NCBI GenBank assembly: GCA_002786915.1
Contig: PCUV01000013.1
Span: forward strand, 1 to 33,042
DNA: 33,042 nt
Source: Comamonadaceae bacterium CG12_big_fil_rev_8_21_14_0_65_59_15
GTDB lineage: Bacteria; Pseudomonadota; Gammaproteobacteria; Burkholderiales; Burkholderiaceae_C
Reading direction: 5' to 3'
Positions 1-8,378 of the stretch are shown piece after piece; position 1 is the first letter of the stretch; every line of letters starts with the position of its first letter. A model generated the notes under the pieces. That model was not told where the DNA came from. It made no database searches and saw nothing but the letters and a program-made list of their open reading frames with translations. The translations under genes and the position numbers were made by a program.

Positions 1-1
1 C

Positions 2-967
2 AGCACCACGCTGGCCGACGGCGGCAGCGCTGCCACGGCGGGTCTGGCGAGCAATTACAGTTTGGCCGCTGGTCAAACCGCAACCGCGCACATCACGCCG
101 GCACCGCTGACCCTCACCTCGGGTGACGGCTCCCGGCACTATGGCGACGCGAATCCGGCGGTTGCCACCACGCTCGGCGGTTTTGTCGGCAATGAAACGC
201 TGGCCACCTCCGGGGTCACGGGCAGCGGCGCCAGCGCCACATCGGCCACGCTGCTCAGCCCTGTGGGCAGCTACGCCATCACGCCAACGGTGGGCACGCT
301 GAGCGCACAAAACTACGCGTTCCGCAATTTTGTTGACGGCAACCTGGTCGTGACCCCGCGTCCGCTAACGGTAGCCGCAGACAACGTGGTGCGCCTGACC
401 GGGGAGCCCGATCCGAACCCATTCCAGTTTTCCACTGGCCAGGGTGGCCTCGTCAACGGCGATGCACTTGCTAGTGTTTCAATAGTCTCTCCCGCAGCAA
501 GCGCAAGCGCTACCGGTGGAAATGTCTTGAATCTGGTGCCGTCATTGGCGACCTTCGCCAGCGGTCTGGCGAGCAATTACGCGATCAGCTATGTCGATGG
601 TTATCTGCTCGTGCTGCCCAAGCCGGCAGATCTGGCCAAGGACAACCAGGGTTCCAGTAACGAGGCGTTTTACCTGCAACTCGATCCGGCGCAGATCAAG
701 ACAGTTGACGATGAATTGCATAACCAGCAAGCGCAAATCCTGGCGTCACAGCCGAGCGCAGCACCTTCAGCGCGCGACACGGCAGACCGACCCGTGGCGC
801 GCGCCCAGCGCAGCCCCGAAGACATGCGCCGCGTTGCACAGCAGTTGACGCAAACGGCGCAGCTCGACTCCGCAGCCGTGATCGCCACCTTGCGCAGTGC
901 GCCCTTGTTGCTGTGGCAGCCGTCGCTGCCGCCGCAGCTGTTGCAGTTGTTGGGCCGCAATGAATAA
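2..967 (+). CDS. C-terminal part of a large MBG-repeat surface adhesin (filamentous haemagglutinin type), 5' end outside window
   Basis: The frame is open from the first base and ends at TAA 967, giving the last 321 residues. The visible part has tandem beta-rich repeats of about 80 residues with motifs such as SNYAISYVDG and NYAFRNFVDG followed by VTPRPLTV. These are typical of the YDG/MBG repeats of secreted haemagglutinin-like adhesins. After the last repeat comes a non-repetitive, Gln/Ala-rich tail of about 125 residues. No C-terminal autotransporter barrel or LPXTG-like anchor is visible, so export by a two-partner or other outer-membrane translocase is inferred. A TPR/beta-barrel gene follows after 33 bp. 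The only in-frame start-like codons here are internal TTGs, so the true start lies upstream. The family call is fairly sure; ligand and export route are not known. Confidence 0.8.
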   Translation, partial: STTLADGGSAATAGLASNYSLAAGQTATAHITPAPLTLTSGDGSRHYGDANPAVATTLGGFVGNETLATSGVTGSGASATSATLLSPVGSYAITPTVGTLSAQNYAFRNFVDGNLVVTPRPLTVAADNVVRLTGEPDPNPFQFSTGQGGLVNGDALASVSIVSPAASASATGGNVLNLVPSLATFASGLASNYAISYVDGYLLVLPKPADLAKDNQGSSNEAFYLQLDPAQIKTVDDELHNQQAQILASQPSAAPSARDTADRPVARAQRSPEDMRRVAQQLTQTAQLDSAAVIATLRSAPLLLWQPSLPPQLLQLLGRNE

Positions 968-1000
968 CTCGATGTCGCACCCTTTTTTCTGGATCGTCGC

Positions 1001-2329
1001 ATGAAGCCACCTTTTCTCTTCAAACAGTTATTGCTGGCCAGTTGCCTGGCTGGCCTGGGCGCGCCAGCGCTTGCGGCCGGTGATCAGGGCCTGACCGATC
1101 TGCGCCGTCTCGTCGAGAGCGGGCAGTTTGACGCCGCGTACCAAATGGCGGCAACACAAACCGGCCTGCTGGGCAGTACGCACTATGACTTTTTGCTCGG
1201 GTTGGCGGCCGTCAACTCCGGCCATCTGGCGCAAGGGGTGCTGGCGCTGGAGCGGCATCTGGCGGTGGTGCCCGCCAATGACCGCGCCCGGCTCGAGTTG
1301 GCCAAGGGTTATTACGAGCTGGGCGACTATTTCAGGGCGCGGCAGGAATTTGAATTTGTGTTGCGCTACAACCCGCCGCAAGGCGTGCAGGCCAGCGTGC
1401 AGAAATACCTGGATGCGATGCAAACCCGTGAGGTGATCACGTCACGCGCCTCGTCGCGCTCGTACCTTGAGTTCGGGCTGGGCCGCGACAGCAACGTGAA
1501 TGCGGGTACCTACAAGAGTCAGATCGATTTGATTACCGGTACCGTTCCGCTGGTGGACCCCGCGTCGTCCGAAGCACCCAGCGCGTTTGCGCAGGTAACG
1601 GGTGGCACGCAGTGGCTCAGGCGTGTTGACGCGGGTCTGGCGATTTTTGTCGGACTCGATTTCGACCTGAAACACAACCCGCAGGCGACCCAGTACAACT
1701 CGTTCAACCTGGGGGCTTATGCCGGGTTTTCCGTGGCCAAGGGGCCGGGGCTGTACCGGCTGACGCTGTCTGATGGCCAGTTGCGCGTGAATGGCGAAAA
1801 GTACCGCAACACTTTGTCTGTGACGGGCGAGGGGCAATTCAATCTGGGCCAGGGCTACAGCGCCACAAGTGTTGTGCAATACGCCGAACTGGCGCACGCC
1901 CAGGTCAACGCGACGCGTGATGCGCGTATGTTGACGTTGGGTGGCGGGGTGCAAAAAACCTGGCAGTCGCCCTGGCGTCCCAGCGTCGGTGTGCAAGTTA
2001 CCTATGCCAAAGAATTCAATCTGCACCTGCGTGAGGACCTGAGCCGTCATGCGCTCACCACGCGCCTGTCGTTGGCCGCCAACCCGACCGAACGGGTTAG
2101 CCTCAGCGCCGGTCTGTCCCGGCAGCAAAGTACTTTTGAGGCCGCCGATATCGCTTTTGGTACGGTGCGTGACGACGCCCTGTGGTCGGCTGACGTGGGG
2201 GTCAATTACCTGTGGGATCGGCACTGGTTGCTGCGTGCGGACGTTCAGTACACCGACAACGAGTCCAATCAGGGCCTTTACAGCTACCGTCGCTCCCTAG
2301 TGGGGCTACGTTCACGTTACCTTTTTTAA
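1001..2329 (+). CDS. TPR plus outer-membrane beta-barrel protein, Slam-like (DUF560 type)
   Basis: A 442-residue exported protein. A signal peptide (about 1-26, ending PALA) is followed by TPR-like helices (about 30-140) and then by roughly 290 residues of alternating amphipathic strands. The barrel opens near GRDSNVN (161-167) and ends in YLF, the aromatic C-terminus expected of a Bam-inserted outer-membrane protein. The layout of periplasmic TPR followed by a barrel starting at a DSNVN-like motif matches surface lipoprotein assembly modifiers (Slam) and related proteins, which move TbpB-type lipoproteins to the cell surface. Two genes downstream lies a protein with a TbpB-like barrel, a plausible client. 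An LASC string at 12-15 resembles a lipobox, but the hydrophobic stretch before it is short. The Slam-like assignment is from pattern; the transport role is inferred. Confidence 0.78.
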   Translation: MKPPFLFKQLLLASCLAGLGAPALAAGDQGLTDLRRLVESGQFDAAYQMAATQTGLLGSTHYDFLLGLAAVNSGHLAQGVLALERHLAVVPANDRARLELAKGYYELGDYFRARQEFEFVLRYNPPQGVQASVQKYLDAMQTREVITSRASSRSYLEFGLGRDSNVNAGTYKSQIDLITGTVPLVDPASSEAPSAFAQVTGGTQWLRRVDAGLAIFVGLDFDLKHNPQATQYNSFNLGAYAGFSVAKGPGLYRLTLSDGQLRVNGEKYRNTLSVTGEGQFNLGQGYSATSVVQYAELAHAQVNATRDARMLTLGGGVQKTWQSPWRPSVGVQVTYAKEFNLHLREDLSRHALTTRLSLAANPTERVSLSAGLSRQQSTFEAADIAFGTVRDDALWSADVGVNYLWDRHWLLRADVQYTDNESNQGLYSYRRSLVGLRSRYLF

Positions 2330-2339
2330 GGTTTGGATC

Positions 2340-3503
2340 ATGATTCGACTTTTGACTATATGGCTTGGCCTGTTGCTGGCTATTTCTGCCCAAGCAAGCA
2401 CGCGAGTACTGTCCGTTACCGGACAAGTGGATCGCTTGCAAGGGCAACAGTCATTGCCGCTTAAGCCGGGGGATACGTTTGACGGCATCTTCGGCGTGCG
2501 CGCAAGCGCAGGCAGCCAGGCGCAGCTGCTGCTGGAAGATGGAAGCCTTCTTACCGTGCCGCAGGGCAGCGAAGTGAGCGTGTCCATGGCCTCGCAACCG
2601 CAGGTGAAATTGTTGGCCGGTGGCGTCAACGTGCTGCCGGCCAAGGGGTACCTGACGCTGGCTGCCATGGGTCTGGGCCTGAAGACCAATGGTTACCTGC
2701 GCCTGCGCCAATGTGGCGATGGCTGCAAAGAGCCGCCGGGGCTGTATGGGAAAACGCTCTCGGGCGAGGTGATTGTTGAGTATGCGGGCGGGCGCTCGGT
2801 GCTGCGCAACAAGCCGTTCCGTGCCGCCTTGGGCGGCGGGCGGCCGCTGATTCTGGCGCGTGACGCCGACCTGCTGGCCGAAGACAGCCATCTTGACGTT
2901 GCCGCCCGGGCCAAACTGGCTTTGGCCGAAGATCTCAAGCAGGGCATGGAGGCCTTCAAAAGTGGCCAATTTGAAAAGTCGCGCGTGCTGCTGCTGGCCG
3001 TGCGTGAAAAGTCGCCGACCGAAAAAATGGTGCCGTATTACCTGGGTTTGATTGCGCTGGAGCTCAAGGAGAACGACGTTGCGCTACAACATCTGCAACA
3101 ATACACGCGCGATGACCCTGACGCTGCGCGCGAGCGCGGCGTTAACCAATTGGTCACGCTGCTGCTGACCAACCAGCTACAGGACGAAGTCAAGCAGGCG
3201 ATCCAGCAGGAAAGCCAGCTCGCCAGTGACAAGCCCGAGCCGGGCAGCATTGCCGTGCAGGCCTTTACCAACCGGGGCGATCCGGCCTATGCGGCGTTGG
3301 CCAAAGGCATTGCCGCCATGGTGATTACCGACCTGAGCAAAGTTCCGGGCCTGAAAGTACTGGAGCGACAAAAAGTGCAAAAGCTGATGGATGAGATCAG
3401 CTTGAATCAAAGCGGTTTGGTCAGTCAGGACAGTCTGGTCAAGGCTGGGCGACTGATGCGCGCTGAAAAAGTAGTGATTGGCAGTTTTGGAGTGCAGCCA
3501 TGA
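2340..3503 (+). CDS. FecR-domain/TPR periplasmic protein ending inside a CsgG-like domain
   Basis: A 387-residue exported protein starting 10 bp after the barrel gene. The signal peptide (1-19) is followed by a FecR-type beta domain (about 20-170) containing a possible CGDGC disulfide at 125-129, then TPR-like helices (about 195-290). From about 302 the sequence takes the form of a CsgG/TolB-like fold: SIAVQAF, then AMVITDLSKVPGLKVLERQKVQKLMDE across 326-352, then a Leu/Ala-rich segment and KVVIGSF. It stops three residues later, where CsgG-like domains normally continue for another 60-90 residues. That second half appears at the start of the next gene, which overlaps this one by 4 bp (ATGA). 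The protein is probably periplasmic and part of the adhesin/barrel operon. A regulatory FecR role is unlikely because no sigma factor or TonB receptor is adjacent. Confidence 0.8.
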   Translation: MIRLLTIWLGLLLAISAQASTRVLSVTGQVDRLQGQQSLPLKPGDTFDGIFGVRASAGSQAQLLLEDGSLLTVPQGSEVSVSMASQPQVKLLAGGVNVLPAKGYLTLAAMGLGLKTNGYLRLRQCGDGCKEPPGLYGKTLSGEVIVEYAGGRSVLRNKPFRAALGGGRPLILARDADLLAEDSHLDVAARAKLALAEDLKQGMEAFKSGQFEKSRVLLLAVREKSPTEKMVPYYLGLIALELKENDVALQHLQQYTRDDPDAARERGVNQLVTLLLTNQLQDEVKQAIQQESQLASDKPEPGSIAVQAFTNRGDPAYAALAKGIAAMVITDLSKVPGLKVLERQKVQKLMDEISLNQSGLVSQDSLVKAGRLMRAEKVVIGSFGVQP

Positions 3504-4837
3504 AAAATAAAAAATACCTGTTGCCAGGTGTCTGCCTGCTCGGTCTGATGGCGACAACCGCGCACGCCGAGCGCTTTGACCTGGAAAGCGCCATTATTGA
3601 AAGCAGCACCTCAAAAGCCGTCGGCGGGGGCAAAAAGAGCGGCGACATTGCGACTTTTTTTACCGCACAAAAGGAGATGGTGTATGCCGCCCTGGGTGAC
3701 CTGGGCATTGCACTGGAGAGTTTGCCCGCCGACATCCGCAAAAACCTGGAGCGCTATCAAACCACCAATTTTGCTGCGTTCAAATTGTTTTCGCAGGGGC
3801 TGAACGCGCAAGACCAGGGCAAATTTGCCGAGGCCAAGGCGTTTTTTGAAAAAGCCGTTGAGCTCGACCCCAATTTTCAGTTGGCCGGTGAGTTGAGCAT
3901 CTCCATGCCCAGCAGCAACGTGACTGGCACGGTGCAGTTGCAGGCGGCGCTGGCGTCCGCCGCCAAAAACGCCACGGCCTCCGGCAAGACGCAGGTGGAG
4001 GTTGATTTGTCGGGCGCGATCGCCGCCTTGCAGTCCGGGCAAACCGTGGTGATAGGCAGTAAAGCCGAGGCCAGCACAAGCGCTGCCAATGCGCGTGATC
4101 CGGGTAGCAACTACACCAGCAATCCGGCCGGTTCGGGTTCAAATTATGCCGACCGCCAGGCGGTGGGCGTGAGCTACACCCTTCAGGAGACCTCCGGCAT
4201 CACGGTTTCGGTGGCCTCCACCAACGAGTGGACGCTGGACCAGGCCAGCAGCGACAGCGCCGGCTTGCTCAAGGTGGGCGATACCGCAGAGTTTCAGGCT
4301 ACCCGCTCGGGTGCCACCAGCAGCGTGGATGGCTCATTGAAACTGGCCGATGGTTCAACCGTTTCCTGGGGCCATTGGCAAACCGGGCCGGGCAACTTCT
4401 CGCTCAGCTCCAAAGGTGCCCCAGTGACCGGCCTGGGGCCGCAATTTCAGTACCTGATCGGCCAGGCTACGCGAGACATGCCCACCAGCGGCACGGCCAC
4501 TTTTGCACCAGCCGGTGGGTTTCTCGGCAATGCGACCGGCAGCATCGGGGTCGATTTTGTTAACCGTAGCGTGCAACTCAATCACCTGGGGTTTGACGTG
4601 AGTGGCCTGAACTTTGCCAACCTAAGTGGCACGGCCAGCTACTCCAGCACCATCGCGTCGGGCTTTTTCAAGGGCAACTACAGCAGCGGCACCTGTACCG
4701 GCTGCGTCGGGTTTTCTCCCACAGCGAGCGTGTTTACTGGCAACTTTCTGGGCAAGAACGCCAGTGGTTTGATGTTTTCAACGGTCTTGTCCACCGGCAA
4801 CGGCACGGTGTCAGGTTTGCACGCCTTCACCAAATAA
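3500..4837 (+). CDS. Exported protein: C-terminal half of a CsgG/TPR module fused to a TbpB-like beta-barrel domain
   Basis: A 445-residue protein whose ATG overlaps the upstream stop by 4 bp, so translation is probably coupled. Residues 1-23 form a signal peptide ending AHA, with no lipobox. Residues 24-130 look like the second half of a CsgG-like domain plus its usual TPR (ATFFTAQKEMVYAALGDLGI, then FSQGLNAQDQGKFAEAKAFF, then AVELDPNF). A Ser/Asn/Gly-rich linker follows. From about 285 there is a domain with GHW, PTSGTATFAPAGG, a GSIGVDF strand, a SGTCTGC cysteine pair (396-402) and a final GNFLGKNASGLMFSTVLSTG segment. This matches the transferrin-binding-protein-B-like barrel found in surface lipoproteins and in many FecR-associated proteins. 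It may be delivered by the Slam-like barrel two genes upstream, though the lack of a lipidation site is unexpected. It ends 12 bp from the convergent caspase gene. Confidence 0.75.
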   Translation: MKNKKYLLPGVCLLGLMATTAHAERFDLESAIIESSTSKAVGGGKKSGDIATFFTAQKEMVYAALGDLGIALESLPADIRKNLERYQTTNFAAFKLFSQGLNAQDQGKFAEAKAFFEKAVELDPNFQLAGELSISMPSSNVTGTVQLQAALASAAKNATASGKTQVEVDLSGAIAALQSGQTVVIGSKAEASTSAANARDPGSNYTSNPAGSGSNYADRQAVGVSYTLQETSGITVSVASTNEWTLDQASSDSAGLLKVGDTAEFQATRSGATSSVDGSLKLADGSTVSWGHWQTGPGNFSLSSKGAPVTGLGPQFQYLIGQATRDMPTSGTATFAPAGGFLGNATGSIGVDFVNRSVQLNHLGFDVSGLNFANLSGTASYSSTIASGFFKGNYSSGTCTGCVGFSPTASVFTGNFLGKNASGLMFSTVLSTGNGTVSGLHAFTK

Positions 4838-4849
4838 ACCGTCAACGCT

Positions 4850-7699
4850 TCAATTGGCGCCGGCCTTCAGAATGACCTTCTGGTTTTTGGCCCAACTGCC
4901 GGTTTTTTCAACCACTTTGGCGTAAGACATCAGGTCTTCTGAAGCAGTGACTTGCAGCTGGCCGAGCTTGGCTTCGCGGTAGCCCAGGATGCGGCCATTG
5001 AGCTCAATCGGTACCCCTTCACCCAGCACGTTGAAGGTTTGCCCTGGTGCAGCTCCGTGCTTTTTCCCCAGATTGATGATGATGGCCTGGTCGTCGTCGG
5101 CCACGGCAATGCGCCCCTTGAGCGGGTATTTCTCATGCACAGTCTTCACCACTGCGGTGGCCATTTGTTCGGCCAGGGCGACCGGGTCGATCGTGATGTT
5201 GCGCTGCGTGCTGGAGTAGGCAATGTGCGTGGTTTCGGTGTCGATCATACGCATGGATACCGCCTTGGTCTGTCCCGCACCTGTGAACGAGCCGGTGGTG
5301 ATCAGCCTTGCGGCCATGATGCGACCCAGGCGCAACTGGGTGTCGGGGTCGGCCAGCTCGGAGGCGCCGAGTTTCAGTTCCGCCAGCAGTTTGTCCAGAA
5401 TGGCGCGATCCACCACGGTGATGCCCTGGTTCAGCAAGGCTTGCGAAAACTCCTGCAGTAGCAGTCTGTCCATACCCAGCTTGCCCAGTAATTCGGTGTC
5501 ACCGCTGGTCTGAAAGTCCAGCACCGACACCGCCATGGCCTGCGAGGTCCATTCGTCAACCGGACGTGCTGGCTTGGTATTTTTTTGCTCTTTGAAGCGC
5601 GCCACCAAGTCTTTCACCGACTCGTCAATGTAGCGTTGGCGCTCCAGATCCATCTTTTGTTTGGACGCCTGCTCAGCCTGACGCAACAGCGCCAGCACGG
5701 CGCGGTCTTTGGGGGCTCGCTCGCTGGCCTGACGCAGCAGTTCGATCGCCTGCGCGCTGTCACCCATGGCTTGCAGCAACTGGCCCTGGTTGGCCAGCGC
5801 ATCGGCGGCAAAGGGGTTGACTTCAACCGCTTCCTTGTAGGCATTGATGGCGGTTGCGGGGGATACTTTTTTCACCAGGTTGCCGCGCGCCGTGGTGGCC
5901 TCAGCGGTTTGCCATGAAAAATCGGCCACGGCGTCAGACGACGACGCCAGAGCAACGGCCTGCTCGGCTTCTTTGCTGTTGCCACGCGCCGCGTACACCT
6001 TGGCCTTGGTCAGTTGCGCCGCCGTGCGGTTGGGGTTGATACGCAGGGCGAGGTTGGCCTCTGCCAGCGCCTTGTCCAGGTCACCGGCGGCCAGGGCCAC
6101 CTCGGCCAGGCCCTCGTGACCACGCAGCGCCATGTCTTTGCGCGTGTCGGCTGCAGCAGAGCTGAAGATGGCGGCGGCTTGGTTGGATTTGTTTTGTTTC
6201 AGCAGACCATAGGCGTAGCCAATTTGCGCCACCGTCATCTGGCTTTGAATGCCACGCAACGAGTTGAACAACTGGCTGGCGGCCACCGCATTGCCGCGCG
6301 CCAGCATCGATTCGGCGAGCGAAAAAATGACCTTGTCGTTGGCGGCACCGCCGCCGTGGATCACACTGGTGACGGAGCCGCCTTTGGTGGTGACCACCAC
6401 GGTGGGCAACATGTCGGCAATATGGAATTTTTGAAGCACATCTGCGTCTGCGCTGAGCAGATGGAAATTGGACGACTCCTTGACTGGCAGTCTGGCCAAC
6501 TCGGCTTCAGGCATTTTGCCGAACGCGAGCACCACGATGCCTTCGCTGCGAAACTGCTCGGACAGCTCGCGCAGCCGGGCCAGCGTTTCAATGCAGCCTT
6601 TGCAGCGCTGGGTGTCAAAGAAATACAGCACCGACATGGCGCCCTGGGTAATGGCCGCGTTGTCGAGCGTCTTTTTGGCCAGGCTGCTGGCCTTGAAGGG
6701 TGGAGCGACTTCACCCACACGCATGGTAGCGCGCTCGGTCAGGGTGCGCCCTTTGGCTTCGTGCGTCGAGGCCAGTTCAGCGACCCGGTTTTGCGCCAGG
6801 CTGACAAACGTGCCTTGTGGAAAGTCCTTCAGGTACGACTTGAAGTCGTTCACAAAATGGCTTTGTTTGATGGTTTCCCAGTAGGCCATGTCAGCGGCGT
6901 TGCCAATCAGCGGCACGGCCAGTGAGGCGCCTTCAAGCGGAATGATGAAAAAGTCGTCGCCTTTGAGGCTGCTCTCCTCGCGCGGACTCTGGGTGCCGCC
7001 CGATTCACGCTCGACACCGTCTCGGGTGCGCTTGAACACCTGTTCCAGCGTCAAGCCCGGAATGCGCATATTGGTGAGCAGGTATTTGGAATACAGCCCG
7101 TTGCGGCCACTGCCGTCACTGGCTTCGGTGCCCGGTGCGGTGGAGAAAGCCACCAGCGAGCCGCTGGGGGCGTCCATCGGCGCCAGCCCCTTGTAGGACG
7201 AGCCAATGGAGCGCGTTTTTTTGGCGTAAAACGGATTGTTACGGCAGGCATCGAGCACCACCACGCTAATGCGGTTGCTGGCTTCCTCGAGGTTTTTCAT
7301 CAAAAAATTGATTTCAATGGCGTAATCCTCCACGTCTTGCTCGGATTTGTAGCCACGTCCAACCGGGAGCAAATAATTTTTGCCGTTCACCTGGACCCCG
7401 TGACCGGCGTAAAAAAAGAAACCGGCGGCATTTTTGTCCAGCTTCATGCGAGTACCAAACTCACGAATCGCCTGTTTCATGCCGTTCGCATCAAGATTCT
7501 CTTTCTGGACCACTTCAAACCCGACCCCTTTTAACGCGGCCGCCATGTCCTGCACGTCATTGACCGGGTTTGCCAGCGGCGCCACGTCATAACCGCTGTT
7601 GCCAATGAGCAAGGCCATGCGCTTTTCGGTGGCGGCCTGCGCTGGAAGCAGGGTCAAGGCGGCACATAACAGAATCAGGGACTGGATCAAAGTTTTCAT
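4850..7699 (-). CDS. Exported caspase-like / TlpA-like thioredoxin / TPR / CsgG-like fusion protein
   Basis: A 949-residue exported protein. After a signal peptide (1-22, ending AQA) a peptidase C14 (caspase p20-like) domain runs to about 255, with the catalytic pair visible as YAGHG (His100) and LDACRNNP (Cys152). Residues about 325-470 form a TlpA/ResA-like thioredoxin fold with a CKGC motif (Cys366/Cys369) and the expected cis-proline (Pro432 in MLPT). TPR-like repeats follow (about 475-680), then a basic, Gln-rich helix. The C-terminal region (about 720-945) is a CsgG/TolB-like domain (MAVSVLDF, TVVDRAILDKLLAELKLG) plus a flagellar-assembly-T-like beta tail. Catalytic residues of both enzyme-like domains are intact. 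It lies 4 bp behind a small CsgG-like gene, so the two probably form an operon. Substrate and redox partner cannot be read from the sequence. Confidence 0.88.
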   Translation of the reverse strand: MKTLIQSLILLCAALTLLPAQAATEKRMALLIGNSGYDVAPLANPVNDVQDMAAALKGVGFEVVQKENLDANGMKQAIREFGTRMKLDKNAAGFFFYAGHGVQVNGKNYLLPVGRGYKSEQDVEDYAIEINFLMKNLEEASNRISVVVLDACRNNPFYAKKTRSIGSSYKGLAPMDAPSGSLVAFSTAPGTEASDGSGRNGLYSKYLLTNMRIPGLTLEQVFKRTRDGVERESGGTQSPREESSLKGDDFFIIPLEGASLAVPLIGNAADMAYWETIKQSHFVNDFKSYLKDFPQGTFVSLAQNRVAELASTHEAKGRTLTERATMRVGEVAPPFKASSLAKKTLDNAAITQGAMSVLYFFDTQRCKGCIETLARLRELSEQFRSEGIVVLAFGKMPEAELARLPVKESSNFHLLSADADVLQKFHIADMLPTVVVTTKGGSVTSVIHGGGAANDKVIFSLAESMLARGNAVAASQLFNSLRGIQSQMTVAQIGYAYGLLKQNKSNQAAAIFSSAAADTRKDMALRGHEGLAEVALAAGDLDKALAEANLALRINPNRTAAQLTKAKVYAARGNSKEAEQAVALASSSDAVADFSWQTAEATTARGNLVKKVSPATAINAYKEAVEVNPFAADALANQGQLLQAMGDSAQAIELLRQASERAPKDRAVLALLRQAEQASKQKMDLERQRYIDESVKDLVARFKEQKNTKPARPVDEWTSQAMAVSVLDFQTSGDTELLGKLGMDRLLLQEFSQALLNQGITVVDRAILDKLLAELKLGASELADPDTQLRLGRIMAARLITTGSFTGAGQTKAVSMRMIDTETTHIAYSSTQRNITIDPVALAEQMATAVVKTVHEKYPLKGRIAVADDDQAIIINLGKKHGAAPGQTFNVLGEGVPIELNGRILGYREAKLGQLQVTASEDLMSYAKVVEKTGSWAKNQKVILKAGAN

Positions 7700-7703
7700 G
7701 GTG

Positions 7704-8378
7704 CTACTGCCTGGTTAATTTGTCGAGGGCCATGCGTAACTGGCGTTCGGCCGGTTTGAATTCTGCATCACCCGTGAGGATTTTTTTGAACACCTCAATG
7801 GCCGCCGCAAAATCTTGCCGGTCCATCAGGGCCAGACCCTGGTCAAAGAGCGTCAAAGTGCCCGCGCTGACCTGGGTCAGGGTGCCCGTTTGGCCGCCGG
7901 TCTTGCCATAGCCCATCTGGGTCACCAGAGCGCGTGCGGCCACTGCCATGGCCGCAGGCAGGTCGGCCGTGTTGGCGCTGGCTTCCTGCGCGCCGAGAAT
8001 CTGTGCGGTCTCGGTCGAAACCAGCCGCACGTCGGCACGGACAATGTCGCCCAACGTGATCAGGCTGCCGAAAATCATGCGCTTTGCTCCTGCAATGCGC
8101 CCCAACCGGATGCGCGCATCTTCATCGGCCAGCGCCGACGAGCCCAACTTTTGTTCGTCCAGAATTTCGCGCAAGCGCGCACGCTCCACCACCCGCACAC
8201 CCGGGTAGGCCAGCAGTTGCTCGAGCAATATCTCCGACATGACGCGCGACAGTTGGCATGACGCAGATACGCCCACGCGCGACAGTTCAAGGCAATCAAA
8301 ATCCCACACCGCTACCGCCGCATCGTCCGCATGCACGGCATTGGCGAACAGACAGAGCCACGCCAACAGCCATTTCAC
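7704..8378 (-). CDS. Small exported CsgG/TolB-like protein with C-terminal TPR
   Basis: The frame could open as far up as 8594, but residues before VKWLLAWLCLFANAVHA look untranslated. A GTG start at 8378 gives a 224-residue protein with a clean signal peptide. No strong ribosome-binding site precedes it, so the start is tentative. After the signal come AAVAVWDFDC, LLEQLLAYPGVRVVERARLR and LREILDEQKLGSSALAD, the pattern of CsgG-like curli-assembly relatives, and then a TPR-like C-terminus (about 170-224). This domain closely resembles the C-terminal domain of the caspase fusion encoded 4 bp downstream, including the shared KLG-S-LAD-RLGRI pattern, so the two may be paralogous modules that associate. 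No lipobox is seen, unlike true CsgG lipoproteins. A pore-forming role is therefore uncertain. Confidence 0.75.
   Translation of the reverse strand: MKWLLAWLCLFANAVHADDAAVAVWDFDCLELSRVGVSASCQLSRVMSEILLEQLLAYPGVRVVERARLREILDEQKLGSSALADEDARIRLGRIAGAKRMIFGSLITLGDIVRADVRLVSTETAQILGAQEASANTADLPAAMAVAARALVTQMGYGKTGGQTGTLTQVSAGTLTLFDQGLALMDRQDFAAAIEVFKKILTGDAEFKPAERQLRMALDKLTRQ

Noticed and set aside
471..520. A stretch in the adhesin gene resembling the dispersed repeat (GCTAGTG...CAAGCGCTACCGG)
   Set aside because: Only the 3' part aligns, and the encoded residues fit a normal MBG repeat with no extra length, so chance similarity is more likely.
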